NCBI GenBank assembly: GCA_041879425.1
Contig: CP090854.1
Coordinates: 124,001-188,000, forward strand
DNA length: 64,000 bases
From: Vibrio pomeroyi
GTDB taxonomy: Bacteria; Pseudomonadota; Gammaproteobacteria; Enterobacterales; Vibrionaceae
Direction: 5' to 3'
The notes below the pieces were generated by a model. The model ran no database searches. It worked only from the letters and a program-made list of their open reading frames with translations, and was not told the DNA's origin. Position numbers and translations under genes: made by a program. This document shows positions 18,110 to 28,302 of this stretch, piece by piece. Every line of letters starts with the position of its first letter. The stretch's first letter is position 1.

Positions 18110-18535
18110 ATGCCTTCTCACTTACCTAAATCTTTTAGTAAGCCGTTTTTAAAAGTATTCCATATTATGGAAGCGGTGCTGCTGGTGGCGATCACACTGG
18201 CGACACTGTTCGCGATGGTCGAAGAGTTCATGCATGTCTTTGCTGAACGCCGAGTGCAACTGACCGATATTCTGCTGATGTTTATCTATCTTGAAGTGTT
18301 GGCCATGGTTCAGCAGTTTGTAGTTAATGGTAAGATCCCGGTTAGGTATCCTATCTACATCGCGATGATGGCAATTGCTCGTTACATCACATTAGGCATG
18401 AAAGAACTCGATGCAGTATTGATAGTTTGGTTATCTTTAGCGGCATTTATTTTGGCCGCAGCAACACTATTAATTCGTGTTGGACACCATTACTGGCCGT
18501 ATGTGGATCTACGAACCAAGCAGCCAGATGAGTAA
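18110..18535 (+). CDS. psiE: PsiE family inner-membrane protein
   Basis: The 141-residue protein has four predicted membrane helices (about residues 18-40, 58-75, 83-98 and 104-125), matching PsiE, induced in E. coli by phosphate starvation; its function is unknown. EEFMHVF near the first loop and YIAMMAIARYITLG are characteristic. ATG at 18110 has a GAAGAG ribosome site 5 bp upstream; an in-frame GTG two codons earlier does not. Monocistronic, with its own terminator. I see no clear Pho box. Confidence 0.88.
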   Translation: MPSHLPKSFSKPFLKVFHIMEAVLLVAITLATLFAMVEEFMHVFAERRVQLTDILLMFIYLEVLAMVQQFVVNGKIPVRYPIYIAMMAIARYITLGMKELDAVLIVWLSLAAFILAAATLLIRVGHHYWPYVDLRTKQPDE

Positions 18536-18565
18536 AACTTTGAAGATTAAGACTTTATAAATGAA

Positions 18566-18590
18566 GCCCAGCGATAGCGCTGGGTTTTTA
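18566..18590 (+). terminator. psiE terminator
   Basis: CCCAGCG, ATAG loop, CGCTGGG and T5: a compact intrinsic terminator 30 bp past the stop. Confidence 0.9.
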
Positions 18591-18591
18591 A

Positions 18592-18847
18592 TAAGGGGAG
18601 CTTGAGCGAAAAAACGTCGTTTTCTTTAAATAACGCTTTACAACCTAGCTAGGATCACCAAGAATGTCCTCGCTCTGTTTTCAGGGTTATTAAATGAAAC
18701 ATCCAGTTGTAAAGTAAAACCCTTAGTATTGCTTCATTGTTATTCTCAGTGTTTCCCTTAGCTTCATAGATACATTAAATAATTCAAGCTTTCAGCGCAT
18801 CGCACTTCTTGGCGATTAATTTTTTATTTTTATATAAGGGACACATC
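18592..18847 (+). promoter_or_regulatory. Long leader region of the cold-shock gene
   Basis: The gene-free stretch ahead of the cold-shock ORF is AT-rich and pyrimidine-rich, ending in TATAAGGGACACATC before the ATG (AAGGGA is the ribosome site). Cold-shock genes of this type usually have long structured 5' UTRs acting as RNA thermosensors. I found no exact E. coli cold-box sequence and could not fix the promoter. Confidence 0.4.
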
Positions 18848-19060
18848 ATGTCTAACAAAGTAAACGGCGTAGTAAAATGGTTTAACGAAGAGAAAGGTTT
18901 CGGTTTCCTAACTCAAGACAACGGCGGCGCTGACGTATTCGTACACTTCCGTGCTATCGCTTCTGAAGGTTTCAAAACTCTTAAAGAAGGCCAACAAGTG
19001 TCTTTCGAAGTAGAGCAAGGCCAAAAAGGTCTTCAAGCTGCAAACGTTGTAGCTCTATAA
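18848..19060 (+). CDS. Cold-shock domain protein (CspA family)
   Basis: The 70-residue single OB-fold protein has both RNA-binding motifs, KGFGFLT (RNP1) and DVFVHF (RNP2). Such proteins act as RNA chaperones that melt secondary structure at low temperature. The start is ATG at 18848 ([19 protein letters not shown]), with a strong AAGGGA site 7 bp upstream; the open frame upstream of it is leader. Which of the several Vibrio csp paralogues it is, or whether it is cold-induced, cannot be decided from sequence alone. Confidence 0.93.
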   Translation: MSNKVNGVVKWFNEEKGFGFLTQDNGGADVFVHFRAIASEGFKTLKEGQQVSFEVEQGQKGLQAANVVAL

Positions 19061-19278
19061 GATTTTAAGTCGACGCAGGTTGCAACAGCAATTTGCGTCA
19101 CTTTCTCTCAAGCCTATACCCCTCATTTCCACCGTAACACCCTCTTCGAAAAACGCTTAAATCCCCTTTGTTACACCCGCTCGGTTCTATCTATAGCTGT
19201 ATCTATCCTTTGCTCTAAACAATCTCCTGCGTAATTGCTTGCTCACTGACTTACCGCGATTGTCATTGTTGTATCCAT

Positions 19279-19312
19279 AAAAAAAGCCCCTAAAACTAGG
19301 AGCTCATTTTTA
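19279..19312. terminator. Terminator downstream of yicC
   Basis: AGCCCCTA / TAGGAGCT stem with an AAAC loop. The minus strand ends in a T7 run, fitting yicC; the plus strand has a weaker T-rich tail that may also serve the cold-shock gene. Confidence 0.75.
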
Positions 19313-19340
19313 GTGAATCAAGACTGCTATTAACAGACTG

Positions 19341-20207
19341 TTATTCAATGTTTTGGATCTGCTCACGCATCTGTTCGATAAGAACTTTCAGCTCTACACC
19401 AGAAGCTGTGATGTCTGTGCTGATAGACTTAGATGCTAGCGTGTTTGATTCACGGTTGAACTCTTGCATCATAAAGTCTAGCTTACGGCCACATGCGCCG
19501 CCTTTCTTCAATACTGCATTGGCTTCTTTCACGTGAGAATCTAGACGGTCTAGCTCTTCGGCTACGTCTGACTTCTGAGCCAGTAGGATAAGCTCTTGCT
19601 CAACGCGAGAACCTTCAAGCTCAATCTTCGCTTCTTCAAATTTGTTAAGTAGACGCTCACGTTGCCATTCTAGGATCTCAGGCATGCGTGCACGAACTTT
19701 CACTACTTCTTCAGTGATCGCATCTAGGCGCTGTACGATTAGCGCCTTCATGTTTTCACCTTCACGAGCACGAGCGTCAATGAACTCTGCAATCGCATCG
19801 TTGAATGCGTCTAGCAGGTCTTTGTTGATGGCATCCATGTCTTGCTCTGGAGTTTCCATTACACCAGGCCAGTTCATCACTTGGAATGGGTTCAGACGGC
19901 TCTCTTCGCCAGTCATGGTCATTACTTGGTTAGCAGCGTTAATTACTTGCTGTGCTAAACCTTCGTTAATGCTTAGCTCGCCTTTAGCAGCTGGGTTTGC
20001 TTCGAAGCGTAGGTTACATTCAACTTTGCCGCGAGCTAGGCGCTTACGGAAACGCTCACGTAGGATTGGCTCTAAACCACGGAACTGTTCAGGCATACGG
20101 AAGTAAGTTTCTAGGTAGCGTTGGTTTACACTACGGATTTCCCATACTGCTGTACCCCAATCGCCTTTTACTTCTTTGCGTGCGTACGCGGTCATACTAT
20201 AAATCAT
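19341..20207 (-). CDS. yicC: YicC family endoribonuclease
   Basis: The 288-residue protein starts MIYSMTAYARKEVKG and ends in the conserved ESNTLASKSISTDIT block and a glutamine-rich helix (EQMREQIQNIE), matching E. coli YicC (287 aa). Members of this family are hexameric RNases; E. coli YicC promotes degradation of the small RNA RyhB. It is divergent from rph with about 250 bp between, the same arrangement as in enterics. ATG at 20205-20207 was chosen by family length; the frame is open 15 codons further. Confidence 0.92.
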   Translation of the reverse strand: MIYSMTAYARKEVKGDWGTAVWEIRSVNQRYLETYFRMPEQFRGLEPILRERFRKRLARGKVECNLRFEANPAAKGELSINEGLAQQVINAANQVMTMTGEESRLNPFQVMNWPGVMETPEQDMDAINKDLLDAFNDAIAEFIDARAREGENMKALIVQRLDAITEEVVKVRARMPEILEWQRERLLNKFEEAKIELEGSRVEQELILLAQKSDVAEELDRLDSHVKEANAVLKKGGACGRKLDFMMQEFNRESNTLASKSISTDITASGVELKVLIEQMREQIQNIE

Positions 20208-20455
20208 CGAATTTTCCTGTCTTTTATCATTCTGAAAATAACGCGCACGCATAGTATCACGATACGAGTTACACCCGAAGTCGATTGATTTTCACTATAA
20301 ATAGCCTTTCATGATAAATAGCTTTGAACGGCAAATAGATTTGAAAGATAAACTGCTATATAATCTTGCCCCAATCAAAACTGTCTCACCCCTTTCTTAG
20401 GTGATGCACTCTTTCGATAGTAAATCACTTCAGACTGTTAATAAGGTAGATACCA

Positions 20456-21172
20456 ATGCGTCCAAATGACCGCGCTGTAGATCAAATTCGTCCAATTAAA
20501 ATTACTCGAAACTACACAGCTTATGCTGAGGGTTCTGTATTAGTTGAGTTCGGCAACACTAAAGTTCTATGTAATGCGACGGTAGAAGAAAACGTACCGC
20601 GTTGGTTGAAAGGTCAAGGTAAGGGTTGGGTTACAGCTGAATACGGCATGCTGCCACGTGCAACGCACACTCGTAACCGCCGTGAAGCGGCGAGCGGTAA
20701 GCAAGGTGGTCGTACGATGGAAATCCAACGTCTGATCGCGCGCAGCCTACGTGCTGTTGTTGACCTGAAAGTAATGGGTGAAATCATGATCACTGTCGAT
20801 TGTGATGTTATCCAAGCAGATGGCGGTACACGTACTGCTTCTATCTCAGGTGCAAGCGTAGCAATGGCTGATGCTATCAACAGCCTACTAGCAAGCGGCA
20901 AACTGAAAAAGAACCCAATGAAAGGCCACGTAGCGGCTGTTTCAGTGGGCATCGTTGGTGCACAAGCACTGTGTGACCTTGAGTACGTTGAAGACTCAGC
21001 AGCCGATACCGACATGAACGTTGTAATGACGGAAGACGGTAAGATGATTGAGATTCAAGGCACCGCAGAAGGCGAACCGTTCAGCCACGAAGAGCTGATG
21101 CAGCTTTTAGCCCTGGCAAATAAGGGCATTGCCGATATTGTTGAAGCGCAGAAAGCTGCGTTGGCCGACTAA
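20456..21172 (+). CDS. rph: Ribonuclease PH
   Basis: RNase PH trims the 3' ends of tRNA precursors by phosphorolysis. The 238-residue protein has the phosphate-binding and RNA-binding segments [29 protein letters not shown] and [19 protein letters not shown], all conserved. Length is full, unlike the frameshifted rph of E. coli K-12 MG1655. An AAGGTAG ribosome site precedes the ATG. pyrE follows 105 bp downstream after a terminator-like attenuator, so rph translation probably controls pyrE as in enterics. Confidence 0.96.
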   Translation: MRPNDRAVDQIRPIKITRNYTAYAEGSVLVEFGNTKVLCNATVEENVPRWLKGQGKGWVTAEYGMLPRATHTRNRREAASGKQGGRTMEIQRLIARSLRAVVDLKVMGEIMITVDCDVIQADGGTRTASISGASVAMADAINSLLASGKLKKNPMKGHVAAVSVGIVGAQALCDLEYVEDSAADTDMNVVMTEDGKMIEIQGTAEGEPFSHEELMQLLALANKGIADIVEAQKAALAD

Positions 21173-21180
21173 TTCTTTTT

Positions 21181-21210
21181 AATAGCTCCCATTTGGGGGC
21201 TATTTTTTTG
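21181..21210 (+). promoter_or_regulatory. pyrE attenuator hairpin
   Basis: AATAGCTCCC / GGGGGCTATT stem followed by T7, starting 9 bp after the rph stop and ending about 67 bp before pyrE. In enterics UTP-sensitive coupling of transcription and rph translation decides readthrough here. The same position and shape suggest the same control. Confidence 0.75.
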
Positions 21211-21277
21211 TCTGTAAAACTCGAAGAGTAATACAGAGAGTAAGTTAAGTTTTATTGAGTAAACATAGAGGATGAGC

Positions 21278-21919
21278 ATGAAAGCATATCAACGTGAATT
21301 TATTGAATTTGCACTAGAGAAAGAAGTACTTAAGTTTGGTGAGTTTACTTTAAAGTCTGGCCGTAAGAGCCCTTACTTCTTCAATGCTGGATTGTTTAAT
21401 ACAGGTCGTGACCTAGCACGTTTAGGTCGCTTCTACGCAGCGGCATTGGCTAATTCAGGTATTGAGTTCGATGTACTATTTGGTCCTGCATACAAAGGTA
21501 TCCCAATCGCGACGACAACAGCGGTTGCACTGGCAGATCATTACGATGTAGATACGCCTTACTGCTTTAACCGTAAAGAAGCGAAAGACCACGGTGAAGG
21601 TGGCAACCTAGTGGGTAGTGCATTGGAAGGACGTATCATGCTGGTGGACGATGTGATCACTGCAGGCACTGCGATTCGTGAGTCGATGGAAATCATCCAA
21701 GCGAACGGCGCGGATCTAGCGGGTGTTCTTGTTGCTATCGACCGTCAAGAGAAAGGCAAAGGTGAGCTGTCTGCAATTCAAGAAGTTGAACGCGATTTCG
21801 GTTGTGCAATTATCTCAATCGTTAGCCTGACTGACCTTGTGACTTTCCTTGAAGAGAAAGGCACTGATGCAGCACATCTAGACGCAGTAAAAGCGTACCG
21901 CGCTCAATACGGAATCTAA
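21278..21919 (+). CDS. pyrE: Orotate phosphoribosyltransferase
   Basis: PyrE joins orotate to PRPP to form OMP in pyrimidine synthesis. The 213-residue protein has the OPRTase signatures [27 protein letters not shown], the flexible loop [11 protein letters not shown] and the PRPP motif [17 protein letters not shown] ([16 protein letters not shown]). ATG at 21278 was chosen over the ATG at 21272 because AGAGG is directly against the earlier ATG but 6 bp from the later one, and the length equals E. coli PyrE. Expression is probably governed by the attenuator between rph and pyrE. Confidence 0.97.
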   Translation: MKAYQREFIEFALEKEVLKFGEFTLKSGRKSPYFFNAGLFNTGRDLARLGRFYAAALANSGIEFDVLFGPAYKGIPIATTTAVALADHYDVDTPYCFNRKEAKDHGEGGNLVGSALEGRIMLVDDVITAGTAIRESMEIIQANGADLAGVLVAIDRQEKGKGELSAIQEVERDFGCAIISIVSLTDLVTFLEEKGTDAAHLDAVKAYRAQYGI

Positions 21920-21974
21920 TTCCTGAAGCGTCTAACCTAACGGTTTAGTGTTCTAAGTTTAGAATCGAAAAATC

Positions 21975-22012
21975 AAAAAGGCCCGAGAGAGATAACTCTT
22001 TCGGGCCTTTTA
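21975..22012. terminator. Bidirectional terminator between pyrE and lpxL
   Basis: AAAAGGCCCGA.AGA / TCTTTCGGGCCTTTT stem with A- and T-runs on either side; pyrE and the acyltransferase gene converge here. Confidence 0.9.
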
Positions 22013-22057
22013 CTGTTCTATCGAAGTGAGCTGCTTTCTTATCTAAAGGTAGGCGCT

Positions 22058-23038
22058 CTATTTATAACGAATGCCGCGTTCAACTTCTGGATCTTCCATA
22101 GTTTTGAAGCGCTTGTGTAGCCACATCCATTGCTCAGGTGCTCTTAAGATGATCTTCTCAAGATAGCTATTCATGTAAGCCGCCGCCGCTTTCTCATCTT
22201 TTTGCGGATAGTTATCTTCGATCGACTCATCGGCCATGATTTCATACTTGCCATCGGCATTTCTAAAACCTGAACCCGGAACAAGTGCACATCGGCTAGT
22301 GTACGCAAGAATGCTGGTGCCTGTTGTCGTACAAGCATCTTCTACCGCGAAGAAAGGCACAAACACTGATTTGTTACGACCGTAGTCATGATCCGGCAGA
22401 TAGAAAAGGATCTCCCCCTGACGCAGAATTCGAATCATACGTTTCACGTCTTTTCGGTGAATCAGACGGTTGCCGTTTTGAGTACGACCACGGTATTGAA
22501 TAAATTCATAAGCCGGATTGTTGTGCGGGCGATAAACACCTAAACCTGAAATACCAAGAACAGCCATTGCTCGTGCCGTGATCTCTAGGTTCAAGGCATG
22601 TACACAGCACAGAAGAACACCTTTGCCGTTGGCTTTGTGCGTACGCAGCATTTGAGTGTCTTTGTCCACTAGGATGCGCTTGAAGCGCCACGTAGGCCAA
22701 AACCAAGTAATCCCAGTTTCGATCAGTGCCATACCAGTGTTCTTAAAGTTCTCATTCACCATAGCCGAGACTTCATCTGCTGGTTTATCTGGGAAGGCAA
22801 GCCCTAGGTTACGTGTTGCGACTGCCACGCGCTTTTTACCATAACGAGCACCAAGAGAGCCTAACGAGCGACCTAACAGCAGTAAGAGGCGGTAAGGTAG
22901 AACGTTAACGATAAGCGCCAATAACCCGAAGCCGAACCAAACACCCCAATATTTAGGGTGGAGTAGTGCCAGAGTAAAAGGCGGTTTAGTAATAACGTGT
23001 TGTGCAGTGCTGCTTGTCGGAGAAGTTTTCGTCGTCAT
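22058..23038 (-). CDS. lpxL: Lipid A secondary acyltransferase (LpxL type)
   Basis: The 326-residue member of the LpxL/LpxM (HtrB/MsbB) family has an N-terminal membrane anchor (about residues 25-50), the catalytic HX4E motif VHALNLE, and YRPHNNPAYEFIQYRGR and LPDHDYG. It would add a secondary acyl chain to Kdo2-lipid IVA at the inner face of the cytoplasmic membrane. The YRPHNNP segment points to LpxL rather than LpxM; a second paralogue of LpxM type lies at 47.5-48.5 kb. It is next to slmA on the same strand (40 bp), as in other vibrios. Start uncertain: ATG at 23036-23038 or one slightly upstream. Confidence 0.88.
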   Translation of the reverse strand: MTTKTSPTSSTAQHVITKPPFTLALLHPKYWGVWFGFGLLALIVNVLPYRLLLLLGRSLGSLGARYGKKRVAVATRNLGLAFPDKPADEVSAMVNENFKNTGMALIETGITWFWPTWRFKRILVDKDTQMLRTHKANGKGVLLCCVHALNLEITARAMAVLGISGLGVYRPHNNPAYEFIQYRGRTQNGNRLIHRKDVKRMIRILRQGEILFYLPDHDYGRNKSVFVPFFAVEDACTTTGTSILAYTSRCALVPGSGFRNADGKYEIMADESIEDNYPQKDEKAAAAYMNSYLEKIILRAPEQWMWLHKRFKTMEDPEVERGIRYK

Positions 23039-23077
23039 AACCATCACTTAAGATTTGATTGCTACTTAATTTGATTG

Positions 23078-23668
23078 CTACTTAATCTGAGCGCTGAGTA
23101 GAGCCCAATAAGCATCAAAGTTTTCTGTCGGTTGATATTTGAAGTCTGAGCGAACAAAGCGATTCAAGCTGCCTTCAACCTGACCTAGCAGTTGAGCGGC
23201 TAAGATTTTCTCATCAACCGGGAATGATTTCCCTTCACGAAGCTTTCTTTCACGCAGGATCTGGCGAAGTTGCGTCTCAATGCGTTCGAAAAGTTGATTG
23301 ATGCGGTCGCGTAGGCGTTCATTTTCAAACATTAGAGCATGACCAGACAAAATTCGAGTCAGGCCTGGGTTACGTTCTGAGAAAACTAAGATCAGTTGTA
23401 GCACTAAGCGTATGCGCTCTAGTGTGTCTTTCTCTTCATCCAGAATACGGTTGATTCGAGACATCAACGCTTCTTCAATGAACTCGATCAGGCCTTCAAA
23501 CATGCGAGCTTTGCTTGGGAAGTGGCGGTATAACGCAGCTTCAGAAACACCTACTTGCTTGGCCAACTTTACCGTTGTGATACGAGAAGCACCTTCGGTC
23601 GATTCCAACATTTGAGCGAGAGCTTGCAGGATTTCTTCACGACGGTTTGATTTTCGAGTACCAGCCAT
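23078..23668 (-). CDS. slmA: Nucleoid occlusion factor SlmA
   Basis: The 196-residue TetR-type DNA-binding protein has a helix-turn-helix near residues 33-55 ([20 protein letters not shown]). SlmA binds specific chromosomal sites and blocks FtsZ rings over the nucleoid. Length and sequence match E. coli SlmA (198 aa), and location beside coaBC (dfp) is conserved. It is followed by the LpxL-type gene. Confidence 0.95.
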   Translation of the reverse strand: MAGTRKSNRREEILQALAQMLESTEGASRITTVKLAKQVGVSEAALYRHFPSKARMFEGLIEFIEEALMSRINRILDEEKDTLERIRLVLQLILVFSERNPGLTRILSGHALMFENERLRDRINQLFERIETQLRQILRERKLREGKSFPVDEKILAAQLLGQVEGSLNRFVRSDFKYQPTENFDAYWALLSAQIK

Positions 23669-23807
23669 CTATTTACTTCCTTTCCTAAAGATGAGGATTG
23701 AGTGAAGAAGGATTATAAACACCATTCAATTCTGTTTCCTAGTTTTGTAAGACCTAGGTCAACAGAATCGAGAGGTGTCAGCAGATTGTCAGAGCTAAAT
23801 AGTGTAT

Positions 23808-25049
23808 TTATTCGACAATAAGTTGTTGGATCTGATCGAGGATCTGGAAACCGAGGGTGTCTTTACTATCCAGCGGCAGAGATTTATCGCCACCTTTCCA
23901 ATAAAGGTGCAGTTCGTTACTGCTGCTATTGAAGCCTTGGCCTTCGACAGACACATCGTTGGCACAAATCATATCGAGGTTTTTTCGTTCCAGTTTTCCG
24001 CGAGCGTATTTCTCAATATCTTGAGTTTCTGCAGCGAAGCCGACAGTAAATGGGCGACCTTCAGTCATTGAGGCGACAGAAGCGACAATGTCTGGGTTCT
24101 TAACCATGTGAATAGACATGTCATCTTTGCCATCGATCTTCTTAAGCTTTTGGTCTGCGATGGTCTCAGGACGATAATCGGCAACCGCGGCGCAGCTGAT
24201 GAAAATATCGTGTTGAGCAGCGTGAGCTGTAACGGCATCAAACATCTGTTGTGCGCTATCTACATCAACACGAGTTACTTTGCTTGGTGTCGCAAGTGAT
24301 ACAGGGCCACTGACTAGAGTCACCGTTGCACCTTGCTTTGCGGCTGCCTCAGCTAATGCATAGCCCATTTTTCCTGAGCTGTGATTAGTAATGTAACGTA
24401 CAGGGTCGATCGCTTCACGAGTCGGGCCAGCAGTAATCAGGACAGAACGGCCTGTGAGCGGCTTAGGTTGGAAGAAGTCTTCACAGCGATGCACGAGCTG
24501 CATAGGCTCTAGCATGCGCCCCATACCAACATCACCACACGCCTGCTCGCCTGCCGCTGGGCCCCAGATTTCACAACCACGGCGTTTTAGAGTTGCGATG
24601 TTCTCTTGGGTAGCTGGGTGGCTGTACATTTGCTGGTTCATTGCTGGAGATACCGCAACTGGCGCATCGGTTGCTAAAACCAGAGTTGTCAGTAGGTCGT
24701 TACCCATGCCAGCAGTCATGCGAGCAATCAAGTCAGCGGTTGCCGGTGCTAGTAATACTAAATCAGCCCACTTTGCTAGCTCGATATGTCCCATTGAAGC
24801 TTCAGCAGCAGGATCAAGCAAACTATCAGACACAGGCCTTCCCGAGACTGCCTGCATGGTAAGGGGAGTGATGAACTCCTTAGCAGCATTTGTCATGACG
24901 ACTTGTACCTGCGCCCCACGCTCAATTAGGCGGCGAGTCAGCTCGGCACATTTATAAGCAGCGATACCACCACTAATACCAAGAAGAATTTTTTTCCCTG
25001 CTAGGCCTTGTTGGTCAGCGTTACTCAGTGGATTAACCTGTGTTTGCAT
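23808..25049 (-). CDS. coaBC: Bifunctional phosphopantothenoylcysteine decarboxylase / phosphopantothenate-cysteine ligase
   Basis: This 413-residue fusion makes 4'-phosphopantetheine for coenzyme A. The CoaC half (about 15-195) has the flavin-binding [10 protein letters not shown], the active-site His in [13 protein letters not shown] and the substrate clamp PAMNQQMY. The CoaB half has [22 protein letters not shown] and the nucleotide-binding KxxK region near DQKLKKIDG. The ATG at 25047-25049 follows an AAGGAAC ribosome site. Divergent from radC. coaD, a later step in the same pathway, lies at 29.4 kb. Confidence 0.96.
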   Translation of the reverse strand: MQTQVNPLSNADQQGLAGKKILLGISGGIAAYKCAELTRRLIERGAQVQVVMTNAAKEFITPLTMQAVSGRPVSDSLLDPAAEASMGHIELAKWADLVLLAPATADLIARMTAGMGNDLLTTLVLATDAPVAVSPAMNQQMYSHPATQENIATLKRRGCEIWGPAAGEQACGDVGMGRMLEPMQLVHRCEDFFQPKPLTGRSVLITAGPTREAIDPVRYITNHSSGKMGYALAEAAAKQGATVTLVSGPVSLATPSKVTRVDVDSAQQMFDAVTAHAAQHDIFISCAAVADYRPETIADQKLKKIDGKDDMSIHMVKNPDIVASVASMTEGRPFTVGFAAETQDIEKYARGKLERKNLDMICANDVSVEGQGFNSSSNELHLYWKGGDKSLPLDSKDTLGFQILDQIQQLIVE

Positions 25050-25273
25050 GATTCTGTTCCTTAATTTTTCTGCGACTTACGATATCAGAACAAAGGATGA
25101 GTGCCTAGAAGCAGAACTCGAACAGAGTTGACGCTCATCAAGTTGGTGTTATCAAACTTATCAATTACACGATTTTGTTAGTGACTCGCTGCCTTTTATC
25201 TCCATCAAAGGATCTTCGAGCGAAAGCTCATTAAGCTGATGGATCGTGTTCATGAACAATGATTAGCTTTTAT

Positions 25274-25948
25274 ATGCCGATAAATAAAATGCCCGCTGAA
25301 TCGATGCCAAGAGAAAAGTTATTGAATCGAGGACCAGATTCGTTAAGTGATGCTGAGCTCTTAGCTATATTTCTTAGAACGGGTACACAAGGAATGAACG
25401 TTTTAGAGTTGGCGGACAAGTTAATTAAAGATTTTGGCTCGCTTCGCCATCTTTTTTCAGCAACAGAAGCCGACTTCTGTGCTCATAAAGGGATGGGTCA
25501 GGCTAAATACGTTCAACTGCAGGCTGTGTTAGAAATGACGCAACGCTATCTCGCGGAAACTTTATCTCGAGGTGATGCCTTAACCAGTCCAGGCCATACC
25601 AAGCTTTACCTCTCGAGCATGTTGCGCGATCGCCAACGAGAAGCCTTCTATATATTGTTCCTAGATAACCAAAATAGAGTAATAAAAGATGAGGTAATGT
25701 TTGAAGGAACCATCGATGCCGCTTCGGTTTACCCGAGAGAAGTCGTCAAACGCGCACTCCATCATAATGCGGCGGCATTAATCTTAGCGCATAACCATCC
25801 TTCGGGTGTCGCAGAGCCAAGCCAAGCAGATAGACGAATCACACGCCGTTTAACTGATGCATTAGCGCTGGTGGACATCCGAATTCTCGACCATTTTGTC
25901 GTTGGAGATGGCGAAGTTGTCTCTTTTGCAGAGCGTGGATGGATTTGA
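25274..25948 (+). CDS. radC: RadC family JAB1/MPN-domain protein
   Basis: The 224-residue protein has an N-terminal helix-hairpin-helix region ([20 protein letters not shown]) and a C-terminal JAMM domain with HNHPSG and the downstream S..D (HxHX7SX2D), so metal-binding residues are intact. The historical DNA-repair assignment has been withdrawn for E. coli RadC; the present function is unknown. The ATG at 25274 gives the usual length; an earlier in-frame ATG at 25259 is possible, and neither has a strong ribosome site. Adjacent to rpmB, as in E. coli. Confidence 0.9.
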   Translation: MPINKMPAESMPREKLLNRGPDSLSDAELLAIFLRTGTQGMNVLELADKLIKDFGSLRHLFSATEADFCAHKGMGQAKYVQLQAVLEMTQRYLAETLSRGDALTSPGHTKLYLSSMLRDRQREAFYILFLDNQNRVIKDEVMFEGTIDAASVYPREVVKRALHHNAAALILAHNHPSGVAEPSQADRRITRRLTDALALVDIRILDHFVVGDGEVVSFAERGWI

Positions 25949-26090
25949 ATCACATTTTAGGTTGTTAGTTACGTTAAATCTGCTATTATTCCGCCCACAT
26001 TTTTAGACCTAAAATCAGCTCTGATTACTCAAGCAAGCTGCGCTGCACAAAAAAAGATCACGAAATCCGTAAAAAGGATCTGTTCGGGTC

Positions 26091-26119
26091 TTGAGCAATG
26101 CGTGTCAAGTTAGTATAAT
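26091..26119 (+). promoter_or_regulatory. Sigma-70 promoter of rpmBG
   Basis: TTGAGC, a 17-bp spacer and a perfect TATAAT lie 120 bp before rpmB, followed by GCGCGACC, a G/C-rich discriminator typical of stringently controlled ribosomal promoters. Confidence 0.8.
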
Positions 26120-26239
26120 GCGCGACCTTTGATAGCCTTGTATGGATTTTCCATAACGGTTTTTACCTTCTATTTTAATTGATAGAGAGGTTCGGCCACC
26201 AAGGTTGATATCGAGCTGAAACGATTGGAGAAGACATTC

Positions 26240-26476
26240 ATGTCCCGAGTATGCCAAGTAACTGGTAAGCGTCCAGTAACGGGTAACAACCGTTCACACG
26301 CACGCAATGCTACTAAGCGCCGTTTTCTGCCGAACCTACAAACTCATCGTTTCTGGGTAGAGAGCGAAAAACGTTTTGTTAAACTACGTCTAACTGCTAA
26401 AGGCATGCGTATCATTGATAAGAAAGGCATCGATGCTGTTCTTGTTGATATCCGTGCACGTGGCGAAAACGTTTAA
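26240..26476 (+). CDS. rpmB: 50S ribosomal protein L28
   Basis: The 78-residue protein begins [20 protein letters not shown], the standard L28 N-terminus, and has the basic [12 protein letters not shown] segment. ATG at 26240 follows GGAGAAG; a TTG five codons earlier is not needed. Together with rpmG 13 bp downstream it forms the conserved L28-L33 operon. Confidence 0.97.
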   Translation: MSRVCQVTGKRPVTGNNRSHARNATKRRFLPNLQTHRFWVESEKRFVKLRLTAKGMRIIDKKGIDAVLVDIRARGENV

Positions 26477-26489
26477 GAGGAATTAAGCA

Positions 26490-26657
26490 ATGGCTAAAGG
26501 CATTCGTGAGAAAATTCGTCTAGTATCTTCTGCAGGTACTGGTCACTTCTACACAACTGATAAGAACAAGCGTAACATGCCAGGCAAATTTGAGATCAAA
26601 AAGTTTGATCCAGTAGTTCGCCAACACGTTATGTACAAAGAAGCGAAAATCAAGTAA
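26490..26657 (+). CDS. rpmG: 50S ribosomal protein L33
   Basis: A short gene of 55 codons, translating from ATG at 26490 to [20 protein letters not shown] and on to EAKIK. This is the cysteine-free (zinc-independent) form of L33 found in enterics. It follows rpmB by 13 bp with an AAGAGGAA ribosome site, and a terminator follows 40 bp later. Confidence 0.97.
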   Translation: MAKGIREKIRLVSSAGTGHFYTTDKNKRNMPGKFEIKKFDPVVRQHVMYKEAKIK

Positions 26658-26697
26658 TTGATGCTTTTTTTGCTCTTCTTCAGTAGAAGAAAGAATT

Positions 26698-26728
26698 GAA
26701 AAACCCAGCTTAATCGCTGGGTTTTTTT
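26698..26728 (+). terminator. rpmBG terminator
   Basis: AAACCCAGC / GCTGGGTTT stem with a TTAATC loop and T7. Confidence 0.93.
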
Positions 26729-26861
26729 ATATCCAAAATTTGAGTCATTCAACTGTTCTTGCTTGATATTACGCCTAATCGATAGAAAACCGTGCAGCAT
26801 GGAAAGTATTGCCACTTTCACGATATACTGATTGCTCAATAGGTTAGATGAGCATAATCAG

Positions 26862-27398
26862 ATGAGATATCGTGGACGTAGGTGGAACAACATACTCATG
26901 TTGAGCGTGATCGCTTTTATTGGCGTGTTAAACCTTCCAACATTGATCAAAGCTTATCTCATTGAACCTGAGCCCAAATCAGAGCTTAATGTAAGCAGTC
27001 CTTACCCTTATCTATTAAATCCTGAATTAGAACTTCAAGCGTTGCACTTTACTAAGTGGTCAATCGTACAAGAAGATGGTCAGTGGGTTTATCAAATGAA
27101 AGATCCAGTGCCAAAACAAACTACGAGTGCACAAGACCTGTCACAACGTTGGCAACAGCTTGTAGGTACCGAGGTCGACTCACAAACCTACACGGACCTT
27201 ACGCCTCGGTTAAATACACCACACACTGTTGAAGTTTGGTATCACGACCAAGAAGAGCCACAACGTATCACCTATTACCAACTTCCTGAGTTTTGGTTGT
27301 TAAAAAACTGGAATGATCAGTGGCTGGCGGTGTCTATTGAAGAGAGTTACTTGTTTCCAAGTCTTAGCTCAGAAAATTCCTCAAAATCGGACGACTAA
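26862..27398 (+). CDS. Hypothetical membrane-anchored protein upstream of mutM
   Basis: The 178-residue protein has a short basic N-terminus (MRYRGRRWNN), one membrane helix (about residues 12-32) and a soluble, probably periplasmic domain rich in Trp, Gln and Glu. I do not recognise the domain. The ATG at 26862 was preferred over an upstream TTG at 26832. It is 3 bp from mutM on the same strand, so the two are cotranscribed, though no functional link is evident. Genes at this position are common in vibrios. Confidence 0.75.
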   Translation: MRYRGRRWNNILMLSVIAFIGVLNLPTLIKAYLIEPEPKSELNVSSPYPYLLNPELELQALHFTKWSIVQEDGQWVYQMKDPVPKQTTSAQDLSQRWQQLVGTEVDSQTYTDLTPRLNTPHTVEVWYHDQEEPQRITYYQLPEFWLLKNWNDQWLAVSIEESYLFPSLSSENSSKSDD

Positions 27399-27401
27399 AC
27401 T

Positions 27402-28211
27402 ATGCCTGAATTACCCGAAGTCGAAGTGAGCCGCATGGGGATCTCGCCTCATTTAGTCGGCGAGACCATCAAGACTCTTACCTTTCGTACGCCTAAGTTG
27501 CGTTGGGATATCCCGCAAGAGCTTAAGTTGTTAGAAGGGCAGGTGATTCGTTCCATCTCGCGTCGTGCCAAGTACTTGTTGATTGAAACCGATACCGGCA
27601 CTGCCATTGTGCATCTTGGTATGTCTGGCTCACTGCGCGTATTAGATGCGGATTTCCCTGCAGCAAAACATGATCACGTGGATCTCAAGCTCACTAATGG
27701 TAAGGTGCTGCGCTATAACGACCCTCGTCGCTTTGGAGCGTGGTTATGGTCGGCGCCTGATGAAATTCATCCTGTCTTGCTGGGATCTGGTCCTGAGCCG
27801 CTAACTGACGACTTTAACGCCGAATACATAGCCGAGAAGGCCGGAAAGCGAAAAGTTGCCGTCAAGCAGTTCATCATGGACAACAAAGTTGTTGTGGGTG
27901 TCGGGAATATCTACGCTAACGAAGCGCTATTTTCTTCACGAATCCATCCTTTGCGCCCCGCAAGCAAAGTAACAAAAGAAGAATGGGTCTTGTTAACCAA
28001 AGAGATCAAGCAAGTGCTTGCTACCGCTATCAAACAAGGCGGCACTACGCTTAAAGACTTCGCACAAGCAGATGGCAAGCCCGGATACTTTGCACAAGAG
28101 CTGCAAGTGTACGGAAAAGCGGGTGAAGAGTGCCCGAGTTGTGGTGAGAAGCTTGAAGAGCAAAAAATAGGGCAAAGGAATACGTTTTTTTGCTCTCAAT
28201 GCCAAGTATAG
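27402..28211 (+). CDS. mutM: Formamidopyrimidine-DNA glycosylase MutM (Fpg)
   Basis: MutM removes 8-oxoguanine and other oxidised purines. The 269-residue protein has the catalytic N-terminal PELPEVE (Pro2 and Glu3 after Met removal), a conserved Lys in RRAKYLL, the helix-two-turn-helix with [13 protein letters not shown], and a C-terminal zinc finger CPSCG...CSQC. All catalytic residues are intact. Located between the hypothetical gene and a sugar epimerase gene, close to coaD, as in E. coli and V. cholerae. Confidence 0.97.
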   Translation: MPELPEVEVSRMGISPHLVGETIKTLTFRTPKLRWDIPQELKLLEGQVIRSISRRAKYLLIETDTGTAIVHLGMSGSLRVLDADFPAAKHDHVDLKLTNGKVLRYNDPRRFGAWLWSAPDEIHPVLLGSGPEPLTDDFNAEYIAEKAGKRKVAVKQFIMDNKVVVGVGNIYANEALFSSRIHPLRPASKVTKEEWVLLTKEIKQVLATAIKQGGTTLKDFAQADGKPGYFAQELQVYGKAGEECPSCGEKLEEQKIGQRNTFFCSQCQV

Positions 28212-28302
28212 AAAAACTGAACTTATGTTCACTTTTTTAAGCTAGTAGATATACGGTCTAGTAGCTACAATTGCAATAATTATACGAATTGAGAATAGTA
28301 GA